DNA from: Caulobacter sp.
GTDB lineage: Bacteria > Pseudomonadota > Alphaproteobacteria > Caulobacterales > Caulobacteraceae
Assembly (NCBI GenBank): GCA_030645575.1
Contig: JAUSMJ010000077.1
Span: 42,008-106,007 of the forward strand
Direction: 5' to 3'
Length of the DNA stretch: 64,000 nt
How positions within the stretch are numbered: position 1 is the stretch's first letter; every line of letters starts with the position of its first letter. The translations under genes and the position numbers were made by a program. Shown here piece after piece: positions 40,485 through 49,015 of this stretch. The notes below the pieces were generated by a model, which did not search any database, was not told where the DNA came from, and saw only the letters and a program-made list of their open reading frames with translations.

Positions 40485-42518
40485 CTAAGCCGCCGCCCGC
40501 GCCCTCTGGCTGACCTCCTCGGCCTTGCGGCCGCCCAGCTCGACCATGTGGTCGTAGGCGGTCTCGAAGGTGCCCAGGCCCTGGGTCATCGAGCGCAGGT
40601 CGAGGATGAAATCCTGCCGCTCGTCATGCGGCATGTAGACCTCGATACTGTCCCAGCCGGGCCAGTCTGGCCGCGCGTCGAAGCCGAGCATCCGGCCCCG
40701 CCGGTTGGCGATCGAGGAGGTGATCCGCGCGGTCGCGGCGTTGGGCGCGTGGATGATCAGCTTCTCGATCGGCTCCAGCAGGATCGACCCGGCCTGGGCC
40801 ATCGCCTCCTGCATGCCAATGCGGCCGGCCGTTCGGAAGGCCATTTCCGAAGAGTCCACGGCGTGGAACGAGCCGTCGATCAGGGTCACCGCCACGTCCA
40901 CCACCGGGAAGCCGAGCGGACCCCGCTCCATGGCGTCGCGCACGCCCTGCTCGACGGCCGGGATCCACTGTTTGGGCACCACGCCGCCGGTGATCCTGTC
41001 GTTGAACTGGAAGCCCTCGCCCCGCGCCAGCGGCCGGATCTCCAGCAGGGTGTCGCCGAACTGGCCATGGCCGCCCGACTGCTTCTTGTGCCGCCCGCGC
41101 TGGGTCACAGCCTTGCGGATGGTCTCGCGATACGGCGTGGCCGGGGTGTGGGTCGCGACCTCGACCTGGTAGCGCCGCTTCAGCCGCTCCAGGGTGACGC
41201 GCAGATGGGTCTCCCCCTGCCCGCCCAGCCGCATCTCGTGCAGGGCCGCGTCCTGCGACAGGCGCAGGCCCGGATCCTCCTCCAGCAGCTTTTGCAGCGC
41301 GCCCGACAGCCGCACGTCGTCCTTGCGGTCGCGGGTGGCGATGGCCAGCTCGAACACCGGCGGACGCGGCGCGGGCGCCACCCTTGCCGACACGGCGGTC
41401 TTGCCGGCCGACAGCAGGTCGCCGGCGTGGGCGCCCTCGAGCTTGCCCAGCGCCACGACGTCGCCGATGTCGGCCACATTGACCTTCTTCGTGGCCTGGC
41501 CCTGGACGTCGAAGAGTCCGCTCACCCGGGCCCGGTTCCCGTCCGGCAAGGTGAGTTCCGCGCCGTCCGCCAGCGGGCTGCCGAGCACACGGGCATAGGC
41601 CATCTTGCCAGCCTGACCCGCGTGGGACGTTTTCAGGACGTAGGCCGACGGCCCGCTTGCGCCGAGCCGTTCGGCGGCCGCGTCCGGCCCCGGCGCATCG
41701 TGCCGCAGAGCCTTGAGCAGGCGGCGCACGCCGTTGCCCTGCAGGGCGACGCCGAAGAACACCGGGGCGATCTGGGCGGCGCGGGTCTCGGCGATCAGGT
41801 CGGCGAAGATGGTGTCCTGGCTGGGCGTGCCGTCCTCCAGCAAAAGCTCCATCAGACCGTCGTCGAAGTCGGCCATCTGTTCGAGCATGTGGAAGCGGGC
41901 GGCCGCCTCCTCGTCGATCAGATCGGCCGGTATCTCGACCTGTTCCGACGGCTTGCCGGCGCGGTAGACGAAGGCCCGCTCGAGCGCCAGGTCGATGAAG
42001 CCGGCGACATGCTCGTCCTTCCAGATCGGCAGCTGGCGCGCGACCAGCGGGATGGCGCTGACCGGCTGCAGCGCCTTGAGCAGCTCATCGACATGGCCCC
42101 GGGCCTGGTCGATCTTGTTGACAAAGAAGGCGCGCGGGACCCCGAGCCGCTCAAGGTCCCGTAGCCAGGGCTGGATCAGCACGGCCTTGTCCGGATCGGG
42201 GTCGATGACCACGATCGCCAGGTCCAGCGCCGCCAGACCGTGGTCGCACTCGGCGCGGAATTCGACCGATCCCGGATAGTCGATCAGGGCGTAGCGGTCG
42301 CCCATGAACGCGAACCCGGCCAGGTTCAGCTCGACCGACTGGCCAGCCTGGCGGGCTTCGGGCGAGGCGTCGCCGACGGCGCCGGGCTGTCCGACCACGC
42401 CCTGGCGGTCGGTCGCCCCGGCCGCGTGCAGCAGGGCCTCGAACAGGGTCGTTTTACCGGCGCCGTTCGGGCCGACCAGACCGATCGCCCGAACCGCGCC
42501 CGATTTCCTTGCAGACAT
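40485..42518 (-). CDS. Elongation factor G-like GTPase, paralogue
   Basis: A 677-residue translational GTPase-like protein with the EF-G domain order. P-loop GPNGAGKTTLFEAL (about 16-29), NKID near 113, domain II around GDLLSAGKT, domain IV around GGHGQFGDTLLEIRP, and an EF-G C-terminus. It differs from true EF-G: the G3 motif reads IDYPGSVEF, so the catalytic His of DxPGH is Ser, and the P-loop lacks the usual HVD. This fits the EF-G-like (FusA2-type) group with an unknown, probably non-canonical role. No rpsL/rpsG/tuf neighbours. Confidence 0.88.
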   Translation of the reverse strand: MSARKSGAVRAIGLVGPNGAGKTTLFEALLHAAGATDRQGVVGQPGAVGDASPEARQAGQSVELNLAGFAFMGDRYALIDYPGSVEFRAECDHGLAALDLAIVVIDPDPDKAVLIQPWLRDLERLGVPRAFFVNKIDQARGHVDELLKALQPVSAIPLVARQLPIWKDEHVAGFIDLALERAFVYRAGKPSEQVEIPADLIDEEAAARFHMLEQMADFDDGLMELLLEDGTPSQDTIFADLIAETRAAQIAPVFFGVALQGNGVRRLLKALRHDAPGPDAAAERLGASGPSAYVLKTSHAGQAGKMAYARVLGSPLADGAELTLPDGNRARVSGLFDVQGQATKKVNVADIGDVVALGKLEGAHAGDLLSAGKTAVSARVAPAPRPPVFELAIATRDRKDDVRLSGALQKLLEEDPGLRLSQDAALHEMRLGGQGETHLRVTLERLKRRYQVEVATHTPATPYRETIRKAVTQRGRHKKQSGGHGQFGDTLLEIRPLARGEGFQFNDRITGGVVPKQWIPAVEQGVRDAMERGPLGFPVVDVAVTLIDGSFHAVDSSEMAFRTAGRIGMQEAMAQAGSILLEPIEKLIIHAPNAATARITSSIANRRGRMLGFDARPDWPGWDSIEVYMPHDERQDFILDLRSMTQGLGTFETAYDHMVELGGRKAEEVSQRARAAA

Positions 42519-42716
42519 GCGCGTTCTCCCACCGTTCGGCGGCGAGACGCGCGGCCTCGCCGCGTCGTTTCAGGTTCAGGGGGCGCGAGACCCGGGCCCC
42601 ACGAGGTGATCGAACACCCGGCGCGCGGCGAGGGCAAGCCAAAGTGACCCGGGGTCAGGCTTTCCCCACCCCGGACCCTGCGCAATACTTTGTGAAAAGA
42701 CGGAGGAAACAGCGGC

Positions 42717-44171
42717 ATGGCCGACGATCTGGACGCCATCATCATCGGGGCGGGCTTCGGCGGTCTGACCGCCGCGATCAAGCTGAAGGAAGCGGGCTTC
42801 GGCCGGCTGGTGATGCTGGAAAAGGCCGACCGGATCGGCGGGACCTGGCGCGAGAACACCTATCCCGGCGCCTGCTGCGATGTGCCATCGCGGCTCTATT
42901 CGCTGTCCTTCGCCCTGAACCCCGAGTGGAGCCGGGCCTTCTCGCCCCAGGCCGAAATCCGCGACTACATGGAGCGGGTGGCGAAGCAGTTCGGCATGAT
43001 GGGCCTGTTCCGCTTCAACACCGAGGTCGAGAAGGCTGTCTGGGACGAGGCCGCCGGCCAGTGGACCGTCACCGTCAAGGGCGGCGAGACGCTGTCGGCG
43101 CCGGTGCTGGTGTCCGGCCTCGGCCAGCTGAACAAGCCGGGCTACGCCGGCATCCCCGGCCGCGACGCGTTCAAGGGCGACAGCTGGCATTCGGCCGGCT
43201 GGCGGCACGACATCGACCTGACCGGCAAGACCGTCGGCTGCATCGGCGCCGGGGCCAGCGCCATCCAGTACATCCCCGAGATCGCCAGGACGGCCGGCAA
43301 GGTCATCGTCTTCCAGCGCACGCCCAACTACATCGTGCCGCGCCTGGATCGGGCCTTCAGCGCCTTTGAGAAGTGGCTGTTCCGCGCCGTCCCGGCGATC
43401 GACCGGCTCAATCGCTGGTTCATCTGGCGGATGATGGACCTGCGCTTCCAGGCGTTCAAAACCGGCACGAAGTCGGCGGAGAACTTCCGCGGGCTGGCCC
43501 TGAAATACCTCGACGCGGTAGTCACCGACCCGGCGCTGAAGGCGAAGCTGACGCCCGACTACCCGATCGGCTGCAAGCGCATCCTGGTCTCGGACGACTA
43601 CTACCAGACCCTGACGCGGCCCAGTGTCGAGCTGGTCACCGAGGCCGTCGCCGAGGTCACGCCGGCCGGGGTGAAGACGGCCGACGGCGCCGAGCACGCC
43701 TGCGACGTGCTGGTCTATGGCACCGGCTTCGTCACCACCGACTTCGTCTCGCCGGTCGAGATCGTCGGCGCCGGCGGCAGGAGTCTGAGCGCGGCCTGGA
43801 AGGACGGGGCCGAGGCCTATCTGGGCGTCACGGTCGCCGGCTTCCCCAACCTGTTCATGCTCTACGGCCCCAACACGAATCTGGGCCACAACTCGATCAT
43901 CGTGATGATCGAATCCCAGGTCGGCTATCTGGTCGAGGCGATGAAGGAACTGAAGCGCCGCGGCGCCCGGTCCCTGACCGTGACGGATCAGGCGCTCAAG
44001 CGGTTCAACGCTGAACTACAACAGGACCTGACGAAGACCGCCTGGGCCGGGTCCTGCTCCAGCTGGTACAAGACCGCCTCGGGCAAGATCACCAACAACT
44101 GGTCGAACGACACGGCGACCTACATGCGCCTGATGCGGTCGCCCGCGTTTGCCGACTATGAGGTGGCGTGA
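42717..44171 (+). CDS. Baeyer-Villiger-type flavin monooxygenase
   Basis: A 484-residue FAD/NADPH monooxygenase. The first Rossmann motif is IIGAGFGGLTAAIKLKEAG, then IGGTWRENTYPGACCDVPS, the BVMO fingerprint FKGDSWHSAGW (F-x-G-x-x-x-H-x-x-x-W) near residue 151, and a second Rossmann motif GCIGAGASAIQ. It should insert oxygen next to a ketone. Its place near acyl-CoA dehydrogenases and SDR suggests ketone or steroid breakdown, but no substrate can be named. Confidence 0.92.
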   Translation: MADDLDAIIIGAGFGGLTAAIKLKEAGFGRLVMLEKADRIGGTWRENTYPGACCDVPSRLYSLSFALNPEWSRAFSPQAEIRDYMERVAKQFGMMGLFRFNTEVEKAVWDEAAGQWTVTVKGGETLSAPVLVSGLGQLNKPGYAGIPGRDAFKGDSWHSAGWRHDIDLTGKTVGCIGAGASAIQYIPEIARTAGKVIVFQRTPNYIVPRLDRAFSAFEKWLFRAVPAIDRLNRWFIWRMMDLRFQAFKTGTKSAENFRGLALKYLDAVVTDPALKAKLTPDYPIGCKRILVSDDYYQTLTRPSVELVTEAVAEVTPAGVKTADGAEHACDVLVYGTGFVTTDFVSPVEIVGAGGRSLSAAWKDGAEAYLGVTVAGFPNLFMLYGPNTNLGHNSIIVMIESQVGYLVEAMKELKRRGARSLTVTDQALKRFNAELQQDLTKTAWAGSCSSWYKTASGKITNNWSNDTATYMRLMRSPAFADYEVA

Positions 44172-44176
44172 ACAAG

Positions 44177-44203
44177 GGGACAGACACCCTGGCTATCTGT
44201 CCC
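44177..44203. terminator. Hairpin between convergent genes
   Basis: GGGACAGA, an 11-nt loop and TCTGTCCC. It lies between the monooxygenase stop and the exoD stop and could end both transcripts. The GGGACAG arms recall the CAGTCCCAAGGGACAG repeats but lack the CTTGGG core. Confidence 0.45.
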
Positions 44204-44222
44204 TGTCACCGCACGCCCCAGA

Positions 44223-44846
44223 TCAAAACATCCGCAGCAGGGTCACCACGAAGGCGGTGACGCCGGCGATCAGCGCCTTGGACAGCACCACCAGCACCGC
44301 GATGCTGATCGTGGCGGCCACGCCGCCCACAAGGCCCAGCACGCCGTCGCGCTCGGCCACGCCCAGGCCAAAGGCGGCGATGGCCAGGGCCGGCAGCATG
44401 TTGCCGAACGGAATGGGCAGGAAGACGATGATCGCCAGCACCAGGCACAGCAGGCCGGTCACCCGGTCGAGCCAGGGATTGTACAGGAAGGTCATGCGCG
44501 GCCGCAGCCGCCGCTCCAGCCAGGCCAGGTAGGGCGACAGCTTGCCCATCAGGGCGACGAAGTCGGCGCGGGTCATGGTCCGGTCGGCCAGCACCCGGGG
44601 CAGCCACAGCGTGCGCCGCCCGACCATCAGCTGGGCGGTGATGAACAGCAGCGGCACGCCGAGGATGGCCGACACGCCCGGTGGCATCGGCAGGGCGACG
44701 GGCGCGGCGAAGACGACCATCAGCGCCCCGAACGCCCGGTCGCCGAAGGCCTCGAGCACATCCTGCACCGCCACGGTCTTGCGCCGGGACGAGGCGATGC
44801 CGTCGAGGATTTCGGAGATGCGGGGGGCGTGTTCGGAGTCGGACAT
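44223..44846 (-). CDS. ExoD-family membrane protein
   Basis: A 207-residue protein with about four hydrophobic segments. RISEILDGIASSRRKTVAVQ, DVLEAFGDRAFGALMVVFAA and PVALPMPPGVSAILGVPLLF are the ExoD pattern, followed by RTLWLPRVL and FLPIPFGNMLPALAIAAFGL. ExoD affects exopolysaccharide output and alkali tolerance in rhizobia; the mechanism is unknown. Confidence 0.9.
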   Translation of the reverse strand: MSDSEHAPRISEILDGIASSRRKTVAVQDVLEAFGDRAFGALMVVFAAPVALPMPPGVSAILGVPLLFITAQLMVGRRTLWLPRVLADRTMTRADFVALMGKLSPYLAWLERRLRPRMTFLYNPWLDRVTGLLCLVLAIIVFLPIPFGNMLPALAIAAFGLGVAERDGVLGLVGGVAATISIAVLVVLSKALIAGVTAFVVTLLRMF

Positions 44847-44903
44847 CGAAGCACGGGCTTAGCGCGTTCGCGACCGGCGGTCACGCCCACGAAAACGCCG
44901 ATT

Positions 44904-45584
44904 TCAGACCCGGCCGGAGACGGGCAGCAGGGCGCCGGTGACGCCGCTGGCCGCGTCGGAGGCCAGCCACAGGATCGCCTGCGCCACCTCGCCCGGCGTG
45001 ACCCAGGCGGCGACGTCGGCGTCGGGCATGTCGGCGCGATTGGCCGGGGTGTCGATGATCGAGGGCAGCACCGCGTTGACCGTTACCCGGCCCTTCAGTT
45101 CCTCGGCCAGGCTCTCGGTCAGGCGATGCACCCCGGCCTTGGACGCGGCATAGGCGCCCATGCCGGCGGCGGCCTTGACCGCCCCGCCCGCCCCGACGCT
45201 GACGATCCGCCCGGCCGGCGAGGCCAGCAGATGCGGCAGGGCAGCCCGGCAGGCGGCGGCGCAGGTCAGGGTGTTGAGCGTGAACATCCGGCTCCAGGCC
45301 GCCAGGTCGCCGTCCCGCAGCGTCTGCCAGACGAAGCCGCCGGCCACGTTGACCAGCACGTCGAGCCCGCCCAGCGCCTCGGCGACACGCTTCATCGCCG
45401 CCTCGGCCTGTCCCGGGTCCGACAGATCGACGCCGCCGAAGGGGACGGCTCCCTGGGGCAGGTCCCGGCCCTCCGGCGCGAAGTCGATCAGGGCCACCTT
45501 CGCGCCGCCGGCCAGCGCCGCCCGCGCCACGGCCTGGCCCAGCACGCCGAAGCCGCCGGTGATCACGATTGCCTTGCGGGTCAT
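44904..45584 (-). CDS. Short-chain dehydrogenase/reductase
   Basis: A 226-residue SDR. TGGFGVLGQAVARAALAGGA is the cofactor loop, NVAGG the NNAG equivalent, and YAASKAGVHRL holds the Tyr-Lys pair; Ser lies in SVGAGG. A C-terminal PGEVAQAILWLASDAASGVT GALLPVSGRV is family-typical. It lies 9 nt after the TonB-like gene on the same strand. The substrate is unknown. Confidence 0.9.
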   Translation of the reverse strand: MTRKAIVITGGFGVLGQAVARAALAGGAKVALIDFAPEGRDLPQGAVPFGGVDLSDPGQAEAAMKRVAEALGGLDVLVNVAGGFVWQTLRDGDLAAWSRMFTLNTLTCAAACRAALPHLLASPAGRIVSVGAGGAVKAAAGMGAYAASKAGVHRLTESLAEELKGRVTVNAVLPSIIDTPANRADMPDADVAAWVTPGEVAQAILWLASDAASGVTGALLPVSGRV

Positions 45585-45593
45585 GGGGAGTCC

Positions 45594-45944
45594 TTACGCG
45601 CTTCTGGTGTCGAGCTGGGGTTTGGGCAGCAGGCGGTCGGCATCGGCGCAGCCGGGCGGCGGGCCGGACGGGACCGGCGTCCCGTCGATCGACATCCAGA
45701 CGCCGAGCCAGGCGCCAGCCGCCTTGAGACCGGCCGGCCGGCGCCACTGCATCTGCCGCACGGAATCGGGCAGGGCCCCGTCGAGCACCGGATTGCCCGA
45801 CGGCCGCACGACCACGACGTCCTGCGCATGGTCGGGCGAGCCGCCCCAGCGCAGGCAAACCCCGACCAGCCCCTTCGGCGCCGGCGCGGGCACGGCCAGC
45901 GCCGACGCCGACGCCAGTCCAACGATCATCGCGCGCGCCAACAT
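45594..45944 (-). CDS. Small exported protein with TonB-C-like segment
   Basis: A 116-residue protein with a signal-like start (MIVGLASASALAVPAPA). VVVVRPSGNPVLDGALPDSV RQMQWRRP resembles the SGxPxLDxAAxxAVRxWxW core of TonB C-terminal domains, then GVWMSIDG. The domain is short, and one cysteine pair (VCLRW, GCADAD) may form a disulfide. The start is ATG 45942-45944 or 45927-45929. The TonB-like reading is tentative. Confidence 0.6.
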   Translation of the reverse strand: MLARAMIVGLASASALAVPAPAPKGLVGVCLRWGGSPDHAQDVVVVRPSGNPVLDGALPDSVRQMQWRRPAGLKAAGAWLGVWMSIDGTPVPSGPPPGCADADRLLPKPQLDTRSA

Positions 45945-46045
45945 TCCTCCTCGATCCCGCCTTTCGCGGCAAAGATCAATCGTTCGCGGACGGCGGCGCC
46001 TCGACCGCCGACGGGAAGGGCAAGGACATCGAGGAAAGGGGCTGA

Positions 46046-46120
46046 TGGAGCGGCCGGCGGGAATCGAACCCGCGACATTCAGCTTGGGAAGCTGACGTTC
46101 TACCTCTGAACTACGGCCGC
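46046..46120 (-). tRNA. tRNA-Gly (CCC anticodon)
   Basis: The minus strand folds as a full cloverleaf: acceptor GCGGCCG/CGGCCGC, D arm GTTC-AGAGGTA-GAAC, anticodon stem TCAGC/GCTGA with loop TTCCCAA (anticodon CCC), T arm GCGGG-TTCGATT-CCCGC, and encoded CCA. It reads GGG glycine codons. Length is 75 nt including CCA. Confidence 0.95.
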
Positions 46121-46212
46121 GCTCAGGAGCGGGGCGGACCATAGCCAAACTCCGGCCGCCCGCAAGCGCCGTTGACGCCCGCCCGCGCCTCCCGCACCAT
46201 CGGTTCAAACAG

Positions 46213-46830
46213 ATGTTGGGGGATCAGGTCATGGCCGACGGCGCGCACGGGACGGAAGATCGGGCGACGTTCCACTCCATGGTCGAGAGCACGGCGCAGG
46301 ACTGGGCCAGGATCGCCACGGCATCCGCCGCGTACGGCCGCGAGTTGCCGGGCCGGGTGATCGCCCATCTGCAACTGCTCAAGGGCGACTGCGGCGGCTT
46401 CGTCGTCGACCGGCTGGAGCACAGCCTGCAGACCGCCACCCGGGCCTTTCGCGACGGCCGCGACGAGGAATACGTCGTCTGCGCCCTGCTGCACGACATC
46501 GGCGACGTGCTCTGCCCGCGCAATCACCCGGACATCGGGGCGGCGATGGTGTTTCCGTTCGTGTCCGAGGCCAACCACTGGATGGTCCAGCAGCATGGCG
46601 TCTTCCAGGGCTACTACTTCTTCCACCACCTGGGCCTGGACCGCGACATGCGCGAGCAGTTCCGCGGCCATCCGCACTTCGAATACACGGCCCAGTTCTG
46701 CCACCTGTACGACCAGTCGGCATTCGACCCGAGCTATGAGTCGATGCCGCTGGAGGCCTTCGAGCCGATGCTTCAACGGGTGATGAGCACGCCCAAGCGG
46801 TCGATCTACCTGCGCCCGGCGGCGGAGTAG
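46213..46830 (+). CDS. HD-domain protein, PhnZ-like
   Basis: A 205-residue HD-superfamily protein. The metal ligands are visible as DRLEHSLQTA (His), CALLHDIGDVLCPRNHPD (HD plus following His), and EANHWMVQQHGVFQGYYFFH. This set matches the PhnZ/inositol oxygenase-like HD oxygenases rather than a nucleotide phosphohydrolase, so a di-iron oxygenase role is possible. An ATG at 46231 is an alternative start. A palindromic repeat follows the stop at once. Confidence 0.8.
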   Translation: MLGDQVMADGAHGTEDRATFHSMVESTAQDWARIATASAAYGRELPGRVIAHLQLLKGDCGGFVVDRLEHSLQTATRAFRDGRDEEYVVCALLHDIGDVLCPRNHPDIGAAMVFPFVSEANHWMVQQHGVFQGYYFFHHLGLDRDMREQFRGHPHFEYTAQFCHLYDQSAFDPSYESMPLEAFEPMLQRVMSTPKRSIYLRPAAE

Positions 46831-46944
46831 GGATGCTCCCCTTCGGGGGAGCTGTCGGCGAAGCCGACTGAGGGGGTCACCCCAGATCTGAGCGGACCCC
46901 CTCCGGCCCGGCTATCGCCGGTCCACCTCCCCCGATGGGGAGGA
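46831..46944. repeat. CTCCCC palindrome between convergent genes
   Basis: GCTCCCCTTCGGGGGAGC at the left, GTCGGCGAAGCCGAC next to it, and CCTCCCCCGATGGGGAGG at the right make three hairpins. The element fills the whole gap between the HD gene and the convergent hydrolase gene and probably ends both. It is related to the element inside the helicase at 26691. Confidence 0.8.
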
Positions 46945-47820
46945 TTACTTCAAAAACGTCTCCACCTCGGCCGCGAACGGCTCCGGCTGGTCCAGCATCA
47001 GGTAGTGGAAGGCGCCATCGACGCGCCTCAGCGCTACGCCGGGCAGCGCCGCGTAGTTGGTGGCGTAGACCTGATCGACCACCCCGTAGAAGAAGCCCAT
47101 GGCCGTGTCGCGGGCGTAGACCACCGTCACTGGCGTCCTGATGGTCGTCAGCTCGCCGCGCAGATCGGTCGTCATCACGTCGTAGGTGGCGCGGGCCATG
47201 ACGCCGCGGTCGCTGGCCAGCGACCAGGCCAGGGCCTCGGCGCGGGCGGCGTCGGTCTTGGCCAGCCCCGCCACGACCCGCGGCTGGCTGGCGGCGAAGG
47301 CCGCGTCGGACTGGCCCAGCAGGCTGTCGCGGAAGGCGGCGGCCTGCGGCTCGATCGCCGTCGCCGTGGCCGCCGGATTGATCAGCACGCTGAAGAACGG
47401 CAGGGCATCGACGACCATCACCCGACCCACCGAGTCGGGATGGCGGGCGGCGATCAGCAGGGCGGTGAACCCGCCCATCGAATGGCCGATGATCGCCGGA
47501 TGATCGAGCTTTTGCCCGGCGATGTAGGCCAGGACCTCATCGGCCAGCGGGGCGACGACCGGCCCCTCGGCGTTGCCGGCGACCGGCGCGCCGGCGAACC
47601 CGGCCACCTGGACCAGGTGCACGCGGTAGCGGCCCTCGAGCCGGGCGGCCGTGTCGCGCCAGACCGCCGCCGACGAGGTCAGGCCGGGGATCAGGATCAC
47701 GTCGGGCCCCTGCCCCCGCACCTCGACGGAGAAGCGGGTCGGCTCAGCGTGCGCCACGCCGGCGCCGAGCGGCAGGATCAGGCTCAACAGGGCGAGGATG
47801 CGTTTCATGGTCTTCAGCAT
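46945..47820 (-). CDS. Exported alpha/beta hydrolase
   Basis: A 291-residue hydrolase with a signal peptide (RILALLSLILPLGAGVAHA). DVILIPGLTSSAAVWRD is the oxyanion loop, IIGHSMGGFTALL the nucleophile elbow with Ser, and DGAFHYLMLDQPEPF carries the catalytic His. The acid is probably the Asp in VVYARDTAMG. It lies 29 nt downstream of the XRE gene on the same strand, so it may share that operon. The substrate is unknown. Confidence 0.88.
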   Translation of the reverse strand: MLKTMKRILALLSLILPLGAGVAHAEPTRFSVEVRGQGPDVILIPGLTSSAAVWRDTAARLEGRYRVHLVQVAGFAGAPVAGNAEGPVVAPLADEVLAYIAGQKLDHPAIIGHSMGGFTALLIAARHPDSVGRVMVVDALPFFSVLINPAATATAIEPQAAAFRDSLLGQSDAAFAASQPRVVAGLAKTDAARAEALAWSLASDRGVMARATYDVMTTDLRGELTTIRTPVTVVYARDTAMGFFYGVVDQVYATNYAALPGVALRRVDGAFHYLMLDQPEPFAAEVETFLK

Positions 47821-47849
47821 GGAGTGTCTCCGTGACGGGCGTGCGGCGC

Positions 47850-48047
47850 TCAGGCCTGGCCGCCGTCAAAAATGGCTTCGATGGGCTGGCCGAACAGGCG
47901 CGCGATGCGGAAGGCCAGCGGCAGGCTGGGATCGTACTTCCCCGTCTCCAGCGCGTTGATGGTCTGGCGCGAGACCTCGAGCCGCTCGGCCAGGTCCGCC
48001 TGGCTCCAGTCGCGCTCGGCCCGCAGGACCTTGAGGCGGTTCTTCAT
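47850..48047 (-). CDS. XRE-family regulator
   Basis: A 65-residue Cro/C1-type regulator: MKNRLKVLRAERDWSQADLA, ERLEVSRQTINALETGKYDP and SLPLAFRIARLFGQPIEAIF. It overlaps the upstream membrane-protein gene by 4 nt. In this common cassette the regulator probably binds the palindrome upstream of the first membrane gene. Confidence 0.92.
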   Translation of the reverse strand: MKNRLKVLRAERDWSQADLAERLEVSRQTINALETGKYDPSLPLAFRIARLFGQPIEAIFDGGQA

Positions 48048-48445
48048 TTGTAGCGCGCCCGGATGAAGGGCTGCGACAGGCCCATGGCCAGGCAGAAGAT
48101 CGGGAAGGCCCAGAACGACTGCAGCCCGGGCGTATGCACGTAGATCTCCAGGAAACCCCAGACGGTGGTCACCGTCATGGTGACGCCGAAGCCCCAGATC
48201 ATCGCCTCGACGAGCACGTTGCGCTGGAACTCGTCGGTCTCTTCCTTGATGTAGAGGCCCATGATGGCGATCACCGCCACGATCGGCAGGGCCGGCGCCA
48301 CGGCGATCGCCCAGGCCAGCGGCCCCGACAGCCCCGGATCCCGGAAGGCGAAGGACGCCCCGAAGATCGCCACGAGATAGGCGAACATCGCCGGAATGAA
48401 GCGTTTGATGTAGCGACGCCCGGCGGGGCTGGCGGTGTTGGCCAT
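48044..48445 (-). CDS. Membrane protein of the XRE cassette, four helices
   Basis: A 133-residue protein with about four membrane helices (MFAYLVAIFGASFAF, WAIAVAPALPIVAVIAIMGL, AMIWGFGVTMTVTTVWGFLE, SFWAFPIFCLAMGLSQPFI) and a conserved loop YIKEETDEFQRNVLVEAM. Proteins of this type are regularly encoded just before a small XRE gene in alphaproteobacteria. Function is unknown. It lies 26 nt after the other membrane gene. Confidence 0.8.
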   Translation of the reverse strand: MANTASPAGRRYIKRFIPAMFAYLVAIFGASFAFRDPGLSGPLAWAIAVAPALPIVAVIAIMGLYIKEETDEFQRNVLVEAMIWGFGVTMTVTTVWGFLEIYVHTPGLQSFWAFPIFCLAMGLSQPFIRARYK

Positions 48446-48471
48446 AACGGCTTCCTTTTCGATGAGACGGA

Positions 48472-48918
48472 TCAGCGGCCGCGGCGCAGCCACCAGATGG
48501 CCCAGAACAGACCGTAGCCGAGCAGCATCAGGGCTACAGTCATGGCGACGCCGAAAACGACCAGACCGGCCTCGGCCGGCGACAGCCCGAACTGGTCGCC
48601 GCCTCCGCCAAAGGCCACGCTCGCCAGGGCGACCGCAATGGACCCGGCAACCAGCAGCCCCGTGCTGCCGCCCCAGTACCAGCTGGACTTGTGGGCCTCC
48701 CGGACCGCCTCGTCGGCGCGTTTCCACCAGCGGCCGGTAAGAACCAGGCCCGCCAGGCCGGCGACCAGCACGGCGACGGCCTTGGTGATCGCCACGGGCG
48801 CCAGTCCAAAGGCCGCGGCGACGACGGCAACGCCTCCGGCCAGAAGGCCCAGGCCCGTGGCGGCCAGAAACAGGGTCGGCAGGCCCATGCGGCGAGGTGC
48901 TGAAGGTGCGGCGGTCAC
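48472..48918 (-). CDS. Membrane protein, first gene of the XRE cassette
   Basis: A 148-residue protein with four hydrophobic helices (TLFLAATGLGLLAGGVAVVA, AITKAVAVLVAGLAGLVLTG, STGLLVAGSIAVALASVAFG and GLVVFGVAMTVALMLLGYGL). The loop RWWKRADEAVREAHKSSWYW GGS is distinctive. The GTG start at 48916-48918 follows AAGGAAG. Function is unknown. Confidence 0.75.
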   Translation of the reverse strand: MTAAPSAPRRMGLPTLFLAATGLGLLAGGVAVVAAAFGLAPVAITKAVAVLVAGLAGLVLTGRWWKRADEAVREAHKSSWYWGGSTGLLVAGSIAVALASVAFGGGGDQFGLSPAEAGLVVFGVAMTVALMLLGYGLFWAIWWLRRGR

Positions 48919-48938
48919 GTCGGCTTCCTTGTCTTGAT

Positions 48939-48954
48939 GACAAGGTAACTTGTC
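48939..48954 (-). promoter_or_regulatory. Operator of the XRE cassette
   Basis: GACAAG-GTAA-CTTGTC, a perfect 6-bp palindrome 20 nt before the first gene; a further GACAAGG (minus strand) lies between it and the start. A TTGACA for the minus strand is at 48973-48978. The arrangement fits repression by the XRE protein. Confidence 0.55.
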
Positions 48955-49015
48955 TCACAGGCGCGCAGAAAGTGTCAAGGTCGCCATACAAAAAGTTTTG
49001 TGAGCTTGTCCGCCC

